DNA of 64,000 bases from Halostagnicola sp. A-GB9-2 (GTDB taxonomy: Archaea > Halobacteriota > Halobacteria > Halobacteriales > Natrialbaceae). The notes beneath the pieces were generated by a model that searched no databases, was not told the DNA's origin, and saw nothing but the letters and a program-made list of their open reading frames with translations. Location of the stretch: the NCBI RefSeq assembly GCF_030068615.1, contig NZ_JASJOC010000009.1, positions 1 to 64,000 of the forward strand, given 5' to 3'. Position numbers and translations under genes: made by a program. Positions 40,757-49,192 of the stretch are shown here, piece after piece (the first letter of the stretch is position 1; every line of letters starts with the position of its first letter).

Positions 40757-41779
40757 ATGGCTTCACGCGGAGACGGCGCGTACACGTTCGCGGTCTGTCT
40801 CACCCACGATATCGACCGCGTTTACAAAACGCCACAGAACTACCTCTTCAACTGTCTCGAGCAACGAGACCCTCGGGAGCTGACCGGCCTACTCGCCGCG
40901 AAAAACCCCTACTGGCAGTTCGAACGAATTATGGCCCTCGAGTCGATGCTCGGCGTTCGGTCGGCGTTTTACGTCCTCGATGAGCGCCACATTACGGAGC
41001 GACCCAAGTGGGAGTGGGCGACGCTCTCGGGCTGGAGCCGGTACTCCGGCCGGTACGACGTGACCGACCCGCAGCTGGTGTCGACGCTCGAGAGCCTCGA
41101 GAACGGCGGCTGGGAGGTCGGGTTACAGGGATCGTACACGTCGCCGAGAGATCCCGCTCGGCTCCGATACGAGAAAGAGCGCATCGAGGACGCGACGGAA
41201 CGACCCGTTCGCGGGAACCGCCAGCACTATCTCAACCTCTCGAAACCCCAGACCTGGGAGTTCCACCGGGAAATCGGCCTGGACTACGACACCTCGTTGG
41301 CAGACCCGCACAGTCTCGACTTCCAGTACGGCCACGAACTGCGCCGGCCCTTCGACGACGAGTTCGTCGTCTTCCCGTGGACGATAATGGATCAGACGAC
41401 GATGGAGTCCGCGCGGACGATGTCGGGGATCAAGGACAACGTCGAACGGATCCTCGAGGAGGTGCGCGAGGAAAACGGCGTTCTCGTGCTGGACTGGCAC
41501 CAGCGGACGTTCTACGACTCGGACTTCCCCGGCTGGGGGAGCATCTACCGCTGGGCGATCGAACGCGCCCTCGAGATGGGCGCGTGGGTCGGTCCGCCGC
41601 GGGAGTTCTACGATGCGACGAGCCACCCGGACGGAACCGTCGAGGAAACGCTCGAGACACTGGCAAACGATGAAAGTGCCCGAATCGGATCGAACGGCGA
41701 ACGGGTTCGAACGGCGTCGAACGAGATCCGCGACGGTACCGCCCTCGAGGAACCACCGTACACTCAATCGAGCGAATGA
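40757..41779 (+). CDS. Polysaccharide deacetylase family protein
   Basis: 340 residues. NodB-like polysaccharide deacetylase: the first motif is CLTHDIDRVY (metal Asp), followed by GNRQHYL (arginine/histidine site), DYDTSLADP and the late LVLDWHQRTF. No signal peptide is seen, so a cytoplasmic nucleotide-sugar or lipid-linked sugar substrate is likely. The last four bases overlap the formyltransferase start (ATGA), coupling the two. Members of this haloarchaeal group sit in glycan-modification loci. Confidence 0.85.
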   Translation: MASRGDGAYTFAVCLTHDIDRVYKTPQNYLFNCLEQRDPRELTGLLAAKNPYWQFERIMALESMLGVRSAFYVLDERHITERPKWEWATLSGWSRYSGRYDVTDPQLVSTLESLENGGWEVGLQGSYTSPRDPARLRYEKERIEDATERPVRGNRQHYLNLSKPQTWEFHREIGLDYDTSLADPHSLDFQYGHELRRPFDDEFVVFPWTIMDQTTMESARTMSGIKDNVERILEEVREENGVLVLDWHQRTFYDSDFPGWGSIYRWAIERALEMGAWVGPPREFYDATSHPDGTVEETLETLANDESARIGSNGERVRTASNEIRDGTALEEPPYTQSSE

Positions 41780-42690
41780 GCCGCATGGATCCGAGCGGGG
41801 CGGCGGATCGCGAGTGCGAGACGGGTCCCGAAACCGGCCCTCGGCGCGTCTGTATCCTCGCCGATTCCTACCTCGAACGCTGGCAGATCCTGGCCCTCGA
41901 GCGGGCGATCGAGCGAACCGACGTCGAAATTCCGCTCGTCTTCGTCGCGGACCCCGACGACCACGACGTCGATCCCGAAGCTGCCGCGTCGGTCGTCAAC
42001 GGCGGTCTCGGGGTCGACGCGCTCCGGCTGGGCGCGAATCTCCTCGCTCGAGAGCGGGCCTGGACGCTGGTCGTCGCCGAGCGGAAGCTGGCCGAACTGA
42101 TCGGAAACGAAACGCATCCGCTTGAGCACCGACAGCGAGTCGAGGAGGTGGACTGTCTCGAGGAGTCGACGATCCGACGGGTGAGGCCGATTCGGGACGG
42201 CAACTGGAACGAGCTTCCCGAATCGGCCGTCGAAGCCGCCACAGAGCGGTGTGACGTCGTCGTCAGGTTCGGCTTCGGGCTGATTCGCGGCGAGATCCTT
42301 TCGGCGACCGACCACGGCGTGTTGAGTTTCCACCCCGCGGATATCAGGCGGTATCGCGGCCTCGGCCCGCCGAAGGTGTTCGTCGATGGTCGCTCGAGAA
42401 TCGGCGTGACGCTTCAGCGGCTCTCCGAGGAAATCGACGGCGGCGAAATCGTCGCGGAGGATTCGATTCGTATCGACGACTGTCCGACGCTGTGGGACGT
42501 CTACGACCGGGTCCACGAACTCGAGGTCGAGTTGCTCGCGACCGGGATCGAGTCGCTTCGAGATTCGAGCCTCGAGTCGACCGTGCCCGACTCGCTCGGA
42601 CCGTACTACTCGACGAAATCGCGGCGGGAAGTCGGGTTCGCGTTTCGGGCCCTTGCGAAGAACATTCGTGGTCGGGTTGCCAGCTCGTGA
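41776..42690 (+). CDS. Formyltransferase-fold protein coupled to the deacetylase
   Basis: 304 residues. The C-terminal half has the methionyl-tRNA/sugar N-formyltransferase fold: VLSFHPADIRRYRGLGPPKV and SEEIDGGEIVAEDSI, with the catalytic His H186 and Asp D221. The usual Asn of the N-x-H motif is replaced by Ser (S184). The N-terminal part (1-165) is only loosely similar. It overlaps the upstream deacetylase by 4 bp, which points to sequential deacetylation and N-formylation of an amino sugar (inference). Alternative: a formyl-group hydrolase. Confidence 0.8.
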   Translation: MSRMDPSGAADRECETGPETGPRRVCILADSYLERWQILALERAIERTDVEIPLVFVADPDDHDVDPEAAASVVNGGLGVDALRLGANLLARERAWTLVVAERKLAELIGNETHPLEHRQRVEEVDCLEESTIRRVRPIRDGNWNELPESAVEAATERCDVVVRFGFGLIRGEILSATDHGVLSFHPADIRRYRGLGPPKVFVDGRSRIGVTLQRLSEEIDGGEIVAEDSIRIDDCPTLWDVYDRVHELEVELLATGIESLRDSSLESTVPDSLGPYYSTKSRREVGFAFRALAKNIRGRVASS

Positions 42691-43029
42691 CGGGCCTAGC
42701 ACAACTTTTTGGTATTACCGTGTCTGAGCACAAGTACGCGCGTGACCGAAAAAGGACAGGCGACCACTCCGAAGGACCTGCGTGAGAAGTCTACTCTCGA
42801 TCCACCAAGTCTGGGAAACTGACGCAGTCATCACATCCAACGGGGCTGTCCGAGACGCCGGTATTAACACCGTTTGGGAGTAGGGAGTTCATTGCTATCT
42901 CCGGCGGCACTGTCGCTGGCGCTATTTTCAAGGGGTGATTTGGGTATCTAGCGATAGGGCGAACGGCTCCACTCGAACCACGAACACCATAGCAGAACGG
43001 ATTTACGTTCCCGTGGCTTTTGCCCGGAT
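42691..43029. other. Gene-free stretch before eif2b
   Basis: A short start-less frame on the plus strand (about 42790-42940) ends in FIAISGGTVAGAIFKG and looks vaguely protein-like; it could be a gene remnant, but no ATG, family or codon bias supports it. The 3' end holds the eif2b promoter region. Confidence 0.5.
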
Positions 43030-43641
43030 ATGGATTACGAATCGAGTCTCGACCGAGCGATGGAGAACGTCCCCGATATCGGGGGCGACGAAGAACGGTT
43101 ACAGATTCCCGATGCACAGCCACAGAAAGACGGTGCGTTCACCCGCTTTACCAACGTTGGCGAGGTCGCCGACGTGCTCTCTCGAGAGACCGAGCACCTC
43201 CACCGGTTCGTCCAGCGGGAACTGGGAACCAGCGGAAAACTCGAGGGAGGTCGTGCCCGATACAACGGGACCTTCTCCCAGACGGACTTCGACGCCGTGG
43301 TCGATTCCTACGTCGAGGAGTACGTTCTCTGTTCGGAGTGTGGCCTGCCCGACACCCGTCTCGTCCGCGAGGACCGCACGCCGATGCTTCGCTGTGACGC
43401 CTGCGGTGCGTTCCGCCCCGTCACCAAACGCTCCTCGAGCGCCCAGCAACAACAACAGCGCGAGGCCGTAGAAGAGGGCCAGACCTACACCGTCGAGATC
43501 ACTGGCACGGGTCGCAAGGGAGACGGCGTGGCGGAGAAAGGCAAGTACACGATCTTCGTCCCCGGCGCGGAGGAAGGCGACGTGGTCGACATCTACATCA
43601 AGAACATCTCGGGCAACCTCGCGTTCGCCCGTCGAGACTAA
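43030..43641 (+). CDS. eif2b: Translation initiation factor aIF2 subunit beta, with TRAM domain
   Basis: 203 residues. It binds the gamma subunit that carries initiator tRNA. N-terminal helix, then the aIF2-beta core (FTNVGEVADVLSRETEHLHRFVQRELG), the zinc ribbon (CSEC ... CDAC) around residues 100-125, and a C-terminal TRAM domain from about 145 (ITGTGRKGDGVAEKGKYTIFVPG). The TRAM fusion is a haloarchaeal trait. Two 23-bp tandem repeats begin at its stop codon. Confidence 0.95.
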   Translation: MDYESSLDRAMENVPDIGGDEERLQIPDAQPQKDGAFTRFTNVGEVADVLSRETEHLHRFVQRELGTSGKLEGGRARYNGTFSQTDFDAVVDSYVEEYVLCSECGLPDTRLVREDRTPMLRCDACGAFRPVTKRSSSAQQQQQREAVEEGQTYTVEITGTGRKGDGVAEKGKYTIFVPGAEEGDVVDIYIKNISGNLAFARRD

Positions 43642-43686
43642 TCTGTCGGAACCGATCCGTGGGATCTGTCGGAATCGGTCTGTAGG
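43641..43686. repeat. Two tandem 23-bp repeats after eif2b
   Basis: Units 43641-43663 and 43664-43686 start ATCTGTCGGAA and differ in about four positions; the first begins at the last base of the eif2b stop codon. Confidence 0.8.
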
Positions 43687-44027
43687 CTTTTCCAAGCGCC
43701 GTATATCGGTTTCTGGCGGCCGGTTTCGACCGCTAATATTTTGCTCCCGGTAGCACGTTCCCGCCACGGGGTTGGTTCTCCCTCGAGTTCGATGTTACTC
43801 TCCTGTCGTCACTCGAGGCGGACCGCCCCTCGCCGATCGCGGGTCACTCCGTTCGCGGGTCGTTTCTTTCCCCGCTCATCGTTCGAGGGCTTCACTCCGT
43901 TCAGCCCCCGAATCCCCCGCTTACGCCCTCGAGGTGCTCGCGTCGTTCGATCGGTTCCTCTCCGACTCGTCCCGAAGAGCGGCGGCCGACCGCGAAACTA
44001 AAGTCAGCTTGTTCCAGTTACACGCAC
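43642..44027. other. Gap between eif2b and the cobamide operon, rich in short repeats
   Basis: No gene. It holds the 23-bp tandem repeats, a TAATATTTT box near 43734, and two ACTCCGTT-centred elements. The first is a GCGGGTC direct pair (43839-43861). The second is the hairpin GGGCT...AGCCC (43887-43907). Confidence 0.65.
43839..43907. repeat. ACTCCGTT-centred repeat elements
   Basis: 43839-43861 has ACTCCGTT flanked by direct copies of GCGGGTC. 43887-43907 is GGGCT and AGCCC around TCACTCCGTTC. The hairpin at 602-618 shares the AACTCCGTT core. Confidence 0.6.
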
Positions 44028-44675
44028 GTGGGAGTTACGTTCGATCTGTTCGACACGCTCGTGACCGCGACGAAACCCGAGGATCCGGCGGCGGCGGTCG
44101 CCGCGGAACTCGAGGAGCGAGGCGTCGACGTGCCGCCCGACTGGGGCGATGCATACACCGAAATGCACATCGACACACCCGAGGGCGCGGAGGTTCCTCT
44201 CCCGGCCCACGTCGCTCGAGCGCTCGCGAGCCGCGGCGTGGACTGTCCGTCCAACGCCGCCCGACGGGCCGTCGTGGCCGCCTTCGATCCCGACGTCGAG
44301 ACCAGAGACGGCGCTCTCGAGGCTCTCGAAGCCGCTCGAGCGCGCGGCCCGGTCGGTCTCTGTTCGAACTGTAGCGTTCCCGAACTCGTCGGCCGGACGT
44401 TGGTCAGGGCCGACGTGAGTCGGGACGATTTCGACGCCGTCGTGACGAGCGTCGGCTGCGGCTGGCGCAAGCCCGCCCCCGAGATGTTCGAGGTGACCGC
44501 TGATCGACTCGGCGTCGAGCCATCGACACTCGTCCACGTCGGCGACGACCCGGCGACGGACGGCGGTGTCGAGGCTGTCGGCGGAACCGCACTGCTACTC
44601 GGGGGGAACTCGTCTGCGGGCGTCTCGCTCGAGGAGATTCCCCGGCTACTCGAGGAGGATGAACTGTGGGAGTGA
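44028..44675 (+). CDS. HAD-family phosphatase at the head of the cobamide operon
   Basis: 215 residues, GTG start. HAD motifs: FDLFDTLVT (nucleophile D6, acid D9), SNCS (motif II), GWRKPAPEMF (motif III Lys) and HVGDDPATDG (motif IV). It is a cytosolic phosphohydrolase with a cap domain. It is 34 bp ahead of cbiB, the first of six contiguous cobamide genes. None of the genes visible here is CobC or CobZ, so it may dephosphorylate alpha-ribazole-phosphate or adenosylcobalamin-5'-phosphate (inference). Confidence 0.88.
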   Translation: MGVTFDLFDTLVTATKPEDPAAAVAAELEERGVDVPPDWGDAYTEMHIDTPEGAEVPLPAHVARALASRGVDCPSNAARRAVVAAFDPDVETRDGALEALEAARARGPVGLCSNCSVPELVGRTLVRADVSRDDFDAVVTSVGCGWRKPAPEMFEVTADRLGVEPSTLVHVGDDPATDGGVEAVGGTALLLGGNSSAGVSLEEIPRLLEEDELWE

Positions 44676-44709
44676 CTCCCTGTGAGCTCCACTCGAGGGG
44701 GAAACTGCG

Positions 44710-45729
44710 ATGTCCCTGACGACGCCTGCGGTCATCGCGTTGGCGTTCACCTTCGATCTGCTGATCGGCGAACCGCCGAACAAGGTCCATCCGGTCGCGT
44801 GGTTCGGCCGTCTCGTCGGCGCAGTCGACCGGGGTTGGGGCGGCGACGACCGTCGTCAGCGACGAATCGGCGTCGTCATCGCGCTCGTCCTCCCACTCAT
44901 TCCCGTCATACTCGCCGTCCTCGCCGTTTCCGCGGCGACTCTCGTCACTCCCGCACTCGGCGCGCTCGCCGCCGCGCTCGTCCTCTTTTCGGCGACCAGC
45001 CTGCGGCTCCTCCTCGAGCTCACCGGCTCCGTTCTCAAGGCGACGGAGACGGACCCCGAACGAGCCCGCGAGGAACTCCGAGGGCTCGCCGGTCGGGATG
45101 CGGCGGAGTTGTCGCCGGCCCAGATTCGGAGCGGGGCGACCGAAAGCGCCGCCGAAAACCTCTCGGATGGATTTGTCGCGGCGTTGCTTCCGTTCGCGGT
45201 GCTAGCTCCCGTTTCGTTGCCGGCGGCGGCCGGAGCCGCGGCCTGGATCAAGGGCGTCAACACCCTCGACTCGATGCTCGGTTACCGATCGAAGCCGATC
45301 GGAACCGCGAGCGCGCGTCTGGACGATCTCGTCATGTGGGTTCCCGCGCGTGTGACGGCGTTCTGTCTCGCGGTCGCGACGGCCGATCCGGGTGCGCTAC
45401 GTTGCGCTCGTCGCTGGGCTCGCGTTCCGTCCTCGCCCAATTCGGGCTGGCCCATGGCGACGCTCGCCTGCGGCCTCTCGGTTCGACTCGAGAAGCCGGG
45501 CGCGTACGTGCTCAACGACGGTTCCGGGACCGAACTCCCGACCGTCGAAGACGGCGAACGAGCCGTTACAGTGGTGGGAGTCGCCGCTGCTGTCGCCGTC
45601 GGGATCGCCGTTCTCCTGGCGGCAGTATCTGGCGCGATCGGCAACCATGGTGGCATGCTCGTCCTTGAGTCGGCGCTCGAACTCGAAGCAATTACGTTTC
45701 CCTGGGAAAGGGTAGGATATAATGAATAA
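44710..45729 (+). CDS. cbiB: Adenosylcobinamide-phosphate synthase
   Basis: 339-residue membrane protein that attaches (R)-1-amino-2-propanol O-phosphate (supplied through CobD) to adenosylcobyric acid. Diagnostic segments: DLLIGEPPNKVHPVAWFG, SGATESAAENLSDGFVAALL, KGVNTLDSMLGYRS and SPNSGWPMATLACGL. About six to eight hydrophobic stretches. The end overlaps cobS by 8 bp. Confidence 0.95.
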   Translation: MSLTTPAVIALAFTFDLLIGEPPNKVHPVAWFGRLVGAVDRGWGGDDRRQRRIGVVIALVLPLIPVILAVLAVSAATLVTPALGALAAALVLFSATSLRLLLELTGSVLKATETDPERAREELRGLAGRDAAELSPAQIRSGATESAAENLSDGFVAALLPFAVLAPVSLPAAAGAAAWIKGVNTLDSMLGYRSKPIGTASARLDDLVMWVPARVTAFCLAVATADPGALRCARRWARVPSSPNSGWPMATLACGLSVRLEKPGAYVLNDGSGTELPTVEDGERAVTVVGVAAAVAVGIAVLLAAVSGAIGNHGGMLVLESALELEAITFPWERVGYNE

Positions 45730-46480
45730 GTGGATCAGTGCGCTTCGGGGTGCTTTCGCCTTTCTTACCCGGCTTCCCGTCCCGCAAGCCGAGGGCGATT
45801 GGGACGCCTTTCTCTCGAGGCCGTGGACCTTCCCGATCGTTGGATACGTGGTCGGATGGCTGGTTGCAATTCCCGTGCTCCTTTCGGGGTATCTCCCTGC
45901 AGCGGCGGTGGCGTTCGGGTACCTCCTCGCAGTGTATGCGGTGACCGGAATTCACCACCTCGACGGCGTGGCGGATCTGGGCGACGCGCTGGCCGTCCAC
46001 GGCGATGTCGATCGACGTCGGGAAGCGTTGAAAGATACGACGACGGGTGTAGGCGCGATCCTCGCAGTTTCGCTCGTCGCGGCGGGACTCGCGTTCGGCG
46101 GACTCGCGCTGACAGAACTCGACGCGCTCACCGCCGCCGGTATCGTCGTCGTCGCGGAGATCAGCGCGAAACTCGGGATGGCGGCGATGGCCTGCCTCGG
46201 AAGCACGGAATACGAAGGGATGGGCGGGACGCTCACCGGTGCGGTCGGTCCCCTCGGGTTCGGTATCTCCCTGCTCGTCGCTCTCTCTATGATCGGCCTC
46301 ACGTGGCCGACTCCCACTGCGGTCGCGACGGTCGCGGGAGCGCTCTTCGGCGTCGGGCTCGCGTGGTTCCTCGCGGTTCGACATCTCGGTGGTCTCAACG
46401 GCGATATCTTCGGTGCCGCGAACGAAATCGGTCGCGTCGCCGCTATCCACGCCGGGGTGATCGCGTGGATGCTCTTATAA
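45722..46480 (+). CDS. cobS: Adenosylcobinamide-GDP ribazoletransferase
   Basis: 252 residues, membrane enzyme joining adenosylcobinamide-GDP and alpha-ribazole(-phosphate). Hallmarks: AFLTRLPVP, GIHHLDGVADLGDAL (metal-binding Asp/His cluster), KDTTTGVGAI, GLNGDIFGAANEI. It overlaps both cbiB (8 bp) and cobY (16 bp), a tightly coupled set. Confidence 0.95.
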   Translation: MNKWISALRGAFAFLTRLPVPQAEGDWDAFLSRPWTFPIVGYVVGWLVAIPVLLSGYLPAAAVAFGYLLAVYAVTGIHHLDGVADLGDALAVHGDVDRRREALKDTTTGVGAILAVSLVAAGLAFGGLALTELDALTAAGIVVVAEISAKLGMAAMACLGSTEYEGMGGTLTGAVGPLGFGISLLVALSMIGLTWPTPTAVATVAGALFGVGLAWFLAVRHLGGLNGDIFGAANEIGRVAAIHAGVIAWMLL

Positions 46481-47100
46481 TGTGTGGCGGTCAAGGCACT
46501 CGCCTCGAGAGTCCACACGAGAAGCCGCTCCACCCGGTCGACGGGACGGCGATGATCGACCACGTTCGTCGCGCGCTCGAGTCGAGCCGCGTCGAGTCGA
46601 TCTACGCCGCGGTCTCGCCGAACGCGACCGAGACGGCGGCTCACCTCGAGGCCGTCGGTGGGATCGAAACGATCGAGACCGCCGGCGACGGATACGTACC
46701 CGACTTGATGACCGCGCTCGAGTACTCCGAACTAACGCCACCGGTGCTAACCGTAGCCGCGGACCTCCCCGCGCTCGAGGAACCCGTCGTCGACCGACTC
46801 CTCGTGCGCCACGGCGACGATACCGACTCCCGGACGATCTGTGTCCCCGCGGCTTTGAAACGTCGACTGGGCATCCGCATCGACTCGCGACTCGAGGACG
46901 CACCCCACCTGGTGCCGACTGGGGTCAACGTCGTCGGCACCACTTCCCAAGATATGACAGACGTAAGCTACGACCCGCGATTGGCGATCAACGTGAATCG
47001 ACTGGAAGAGACGCGAGTTGCGTCCGAAATTCGATCAGATCGAGCTGGCGAGCGAATTCGATCGGATTGGGTCGGAAAGCGGGGTGACCCGTGCGAGTAG
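46465..47100 (+). CDS. cobY: NTP:adenosylcobinamide-phosphate guanylyltransferase
   Basis: 211 residues. Archaeal CobY replaces bacterial CobU and makes adenosylcobinamide-GDP. The GTG at 46465 gives MDALIMCGGQGTRLESPHEKP, the nucleotidyltransferase signature, and is preferred over an internal ATG at 46480 that would remove MDALI. Other features: LTVAADLPAL and ending RLAINVNRLEE. Overlaps cobS by 16 bp and cobT by 10 bp. Confidence 0.92.
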   Translation: MDALIMCGGQGTRLESPHEKPLHPVDGTAMIDHVRRALESSRVESIYAAVSPNATETAAHLEAVGGIETIETAGDGYVPDLMTALEYSELTPPVLTVAADLPALEEPVVDRLLVRHGDDTDSRTICVPAALKRRLGIRIDSRLEDAPHLVPTGVNVVGTTSQDMTDVSYDPRLAINVNRLEETRVASEIRSDRAGERIRSDWVGKRGDPCE

Positions 47101-48131
47101 TTCTCGCCGCCGGCGGCACCGAAACGGCGCTGATCGACGGCATCAGTGCGGCAGGTGCCACGCCGGAGCTGATGGCACACACGCCGCCCGCGGACGCCGA
47201 AATCGTCGTCTACGGGGAGCCGACGGCATCCCCAGTGACGCCCGTCAGTCCGAACGGCTGTCCGACGCCCGCCGCGATCACGCGAGCCGTCAGGGAAGTC
47301 GTCGGATTCGATCTGACCGTCCTCGACGCGGGACTTCCCGAGTCGACGGCCGCACCGACCGTATCTCTCGAGGCGGCGCCTGGAAACGACATCCGATCCG
47401 CGGAGGCCGTTCCCGACGCGACGGCGATCTACGACCGCGCTCGGGAGTTCGGCGCGAGCCTGCCGGATGACGAAATCCTGGTCGGCGAGACGATTCCCGG
47501 CGGAACGACGACCGCACTCGGCGTCCTGACGGCGCTCGGCGAGCCCTCGAGCGTCTCATCGTCGCTTCCGACGAACCCGATCGAGCGCAAACACGCCGTC
47601 GTCGACGAGGCGCTCGCCGCGAGCGGTCTCGCCGTCGGTGAGTGTGCGGACCAGCCCCTCGAGGCGATTCGACGGGTTGGCGATCCGGTCCAGGCCGCGA
47701 CGATGGGTGTCGCTGCGGGAGCGCTCGAGGCGGAAACGTCGGTGACGCTTGCCGGCGGAACCCAGATGGTGACCGTCGCCGCCGTCTTGGACCACCTCGG
47801 GATCGACGACGAACTATCCCTCGCGACCACGTCGTTCGTCGCCGACGAGCAAGCCGGCTCGCTCGGGGAAGCCTGCTTTCGCTTGAACTGCGAGCTGATC
47901 GTCACCGATCCCGGTTTCGACGACTCGGATCACGTCGCGATGGAACGGTACTGCGCCGGCGAGGCCAAGGAAGGCGTGGCTATGGGCGGCGCGCTCTCGC
48001 TCGTTCCCGATGGGGAGCTTCCGGCAGTCAGAGACCGTCTCGAGGTCGTCTGTGATCGGCTCGGAATCGAGGCGTCAGGTGGCGAGCAACTCTCCTCCGA
48101 GACGGACGAAGGAACGACACATGGATCCTGA
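47091..48131 (+). CDS. cobT: Archaeal CobT-type nicotinate-nucleotide phosphoribosyltransferase (TIGR00303)
   Basis: 346 residues, GTG start overlapping cobY. The TIGR00303/UPF0284 family makes alpha-ribazole-phosphate from nicotinate mononucleotide and a base for the lower ligand. Distinct segments: ILVGETIPGGTTTALGVLTALG, DPVQAATMGVAAGALE, VTLAGGTQMVTVAAVLDHLG and YCAGEAKEGVAMGGAL. The base used (DMB or another) is not visible. Confidence 0.92.
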   Translation: MRVVLAAGGTETALIDGISAAGATPELMAHTPPADAEIVVYGEPTASPVTPVSPNGCPTPAAITRAVREVVGFDLTVLDAGLPESTAAPTVSLEAAPGNDIRSAEAVPDATAIYDRAREFGASLPDDEILVGETIPGGTTTALGVLTALGEPSSVSSSLPTNPIERKHAVVDEALAASGLAVGECADQPLEAIRRVGDPVQAATMGVAAGALEAETSVTLAGGTQMVTVAAVLDHLGIDDELSLATTSFVADEQAGSLGEACFRLNCELIVTDPGFDDSDHVAMERYCAGEAKEGVAMGGALSLVPDGELPAVRDRLEVVCDRLGIEASGGEQLSSETDEGTTHGS

Positions 48132-49185
48132 CTCGGTTCGCGAGGGACAACGAGTTCCCCACGGCGGCGAACCCGACAAAGAAATTCTCGATGCGTCGGC
48201 GAACACGAACCCGTTCGTTCCCAACGGCGTCGAGGAGGTCTACGCGGACGCCCTCGAGGATTCGCGTCGCTACCCCGACGACGAGTATCCCGAGTTCCGG
48301 GCGGCGGCCGCCGAGTACGTCGGTTGCGAGAGCAAGAACGTCGTCCCGACGCCGGGCGGGCTGGCCGCGATTCGGCTCGCGATGGAGACGGCCCTCGAGC
48401 CCGGCGACAGGGTGCTCTTGCCGTACCCGAGCTTCGGAGAATACGCCAGAGAGGTTACGTTACAGGGGGCCGTCCCCGTCTTTGCGCCCCACGACGCGAT
48501 GCTCGAGGCGACGACGAACCTGCTCGAGTCCTGTGCGCTCGCGGTGGTCTGTACGCCGAACAATCCCACGGGGGACGCCGCGGATCCGAACGCGCTCGAG
48601 ACGTTTGCGAACCGCTGTGGGGAGGCCGGGACGACGCTACTCGTCGACGAGGCGTTCCTCGGGTTCACCGATTTCCCCTCCGCAGTCGGCCAACTCCAGC
48701 GGTCGGGCCAGCGCTGGGAACACGTCGTCGTGGCTCGTTCGCTCACCAAACTCTTCGGACTGCCGGGAATCCGGGCCGGCTTCGCGGTGGCCTCGGGAGA
48801 ACACGCAGAACGCCTCGAGACGGCCCGTCGAGCGTGGTCTCTTGGCACGCCAGCGGCTCGCGTCGGCGCGTACTGTCTCGATCAGGATGCGTTCGTCGCG
48901 GAAACACGCGAGCGCGTCGAACGCGAACGCGAGCGGATGCGCGACGCGCTGGAGTCCCGGTTCGACGTGTTTCCGTCGGACGCACCATACCTCCTGTGTG
49001 ACGTCGGCGACGAGGACGTTCCGTCGATCATCGCGAGCGCACGCGATCGCGGTGTCGCGGTCAGGGACGCGACGACGTTTCGGTCGCTCGAGTCCCACAT
49101 TCGGGTCGCGGTGAAAGCTCGAAGACGAAACGATCGAGTGCTCGAGGCGCTGGACGTCGAACCCGCGGAGGGTGTGAGATGGTGA
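48121..49185 (+). CDS. cobD: L-threonine-O-3-phosphate decarboxylase-like PLP enzyme
   Basis: 354 residues from ATG 48121 (an in-frame upstream extension to 48010 overlaps cobT and is rejected). Fold-type I aminotransferase family, close to histidinol-phosphate aminotransferase. The PLP lysine is in SLTKLFGLPGIRAGF; VCTPNNPTGD and DEAFLGF are also visible. In this operon it would make aminopropanol phosphate for CbiB. Overlaps cobT by 11 bp. Confidence 0.9.
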   Translation: MDPDSVREGQRVPHGGEPDKEILDASANTNPFVPNGVEEVYADALEDSRRYPDDEYPEFRAAAAEYVGCESKNVVPTPGGLAAIRLAMETALEPGDRVLLPYPSFGEYAREVTLQGAVPVFAPHDAMLEATTNLLESCALAVVCTPNNPTGDAADPNALETFANRCGEAGTTLLVDEAFLGFTDFPSAVGQLQRSGQRWEHVVVARSLTKLFGLPGIRAGFAVASGEHAERLETARRAWSLGTPAARVGAYCLDQDAFVAETRERVERERERMRDALESRFDVFPSDAPYLLCDVGDEDVPSIIASARDRGVAVRDATTFRSLESHIRVAVKARRRNDRVLEALDVEPAEGVRW

Positions 49186-49192
49186 CGGACGG

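Noticed and set aside
42790-42940. Start-less frame ending in FIAISGGTVAGAIFKG, possible gene fragment
   Set aside because: No start codon and no recognisable family; kept only as a remark in the gap entry.
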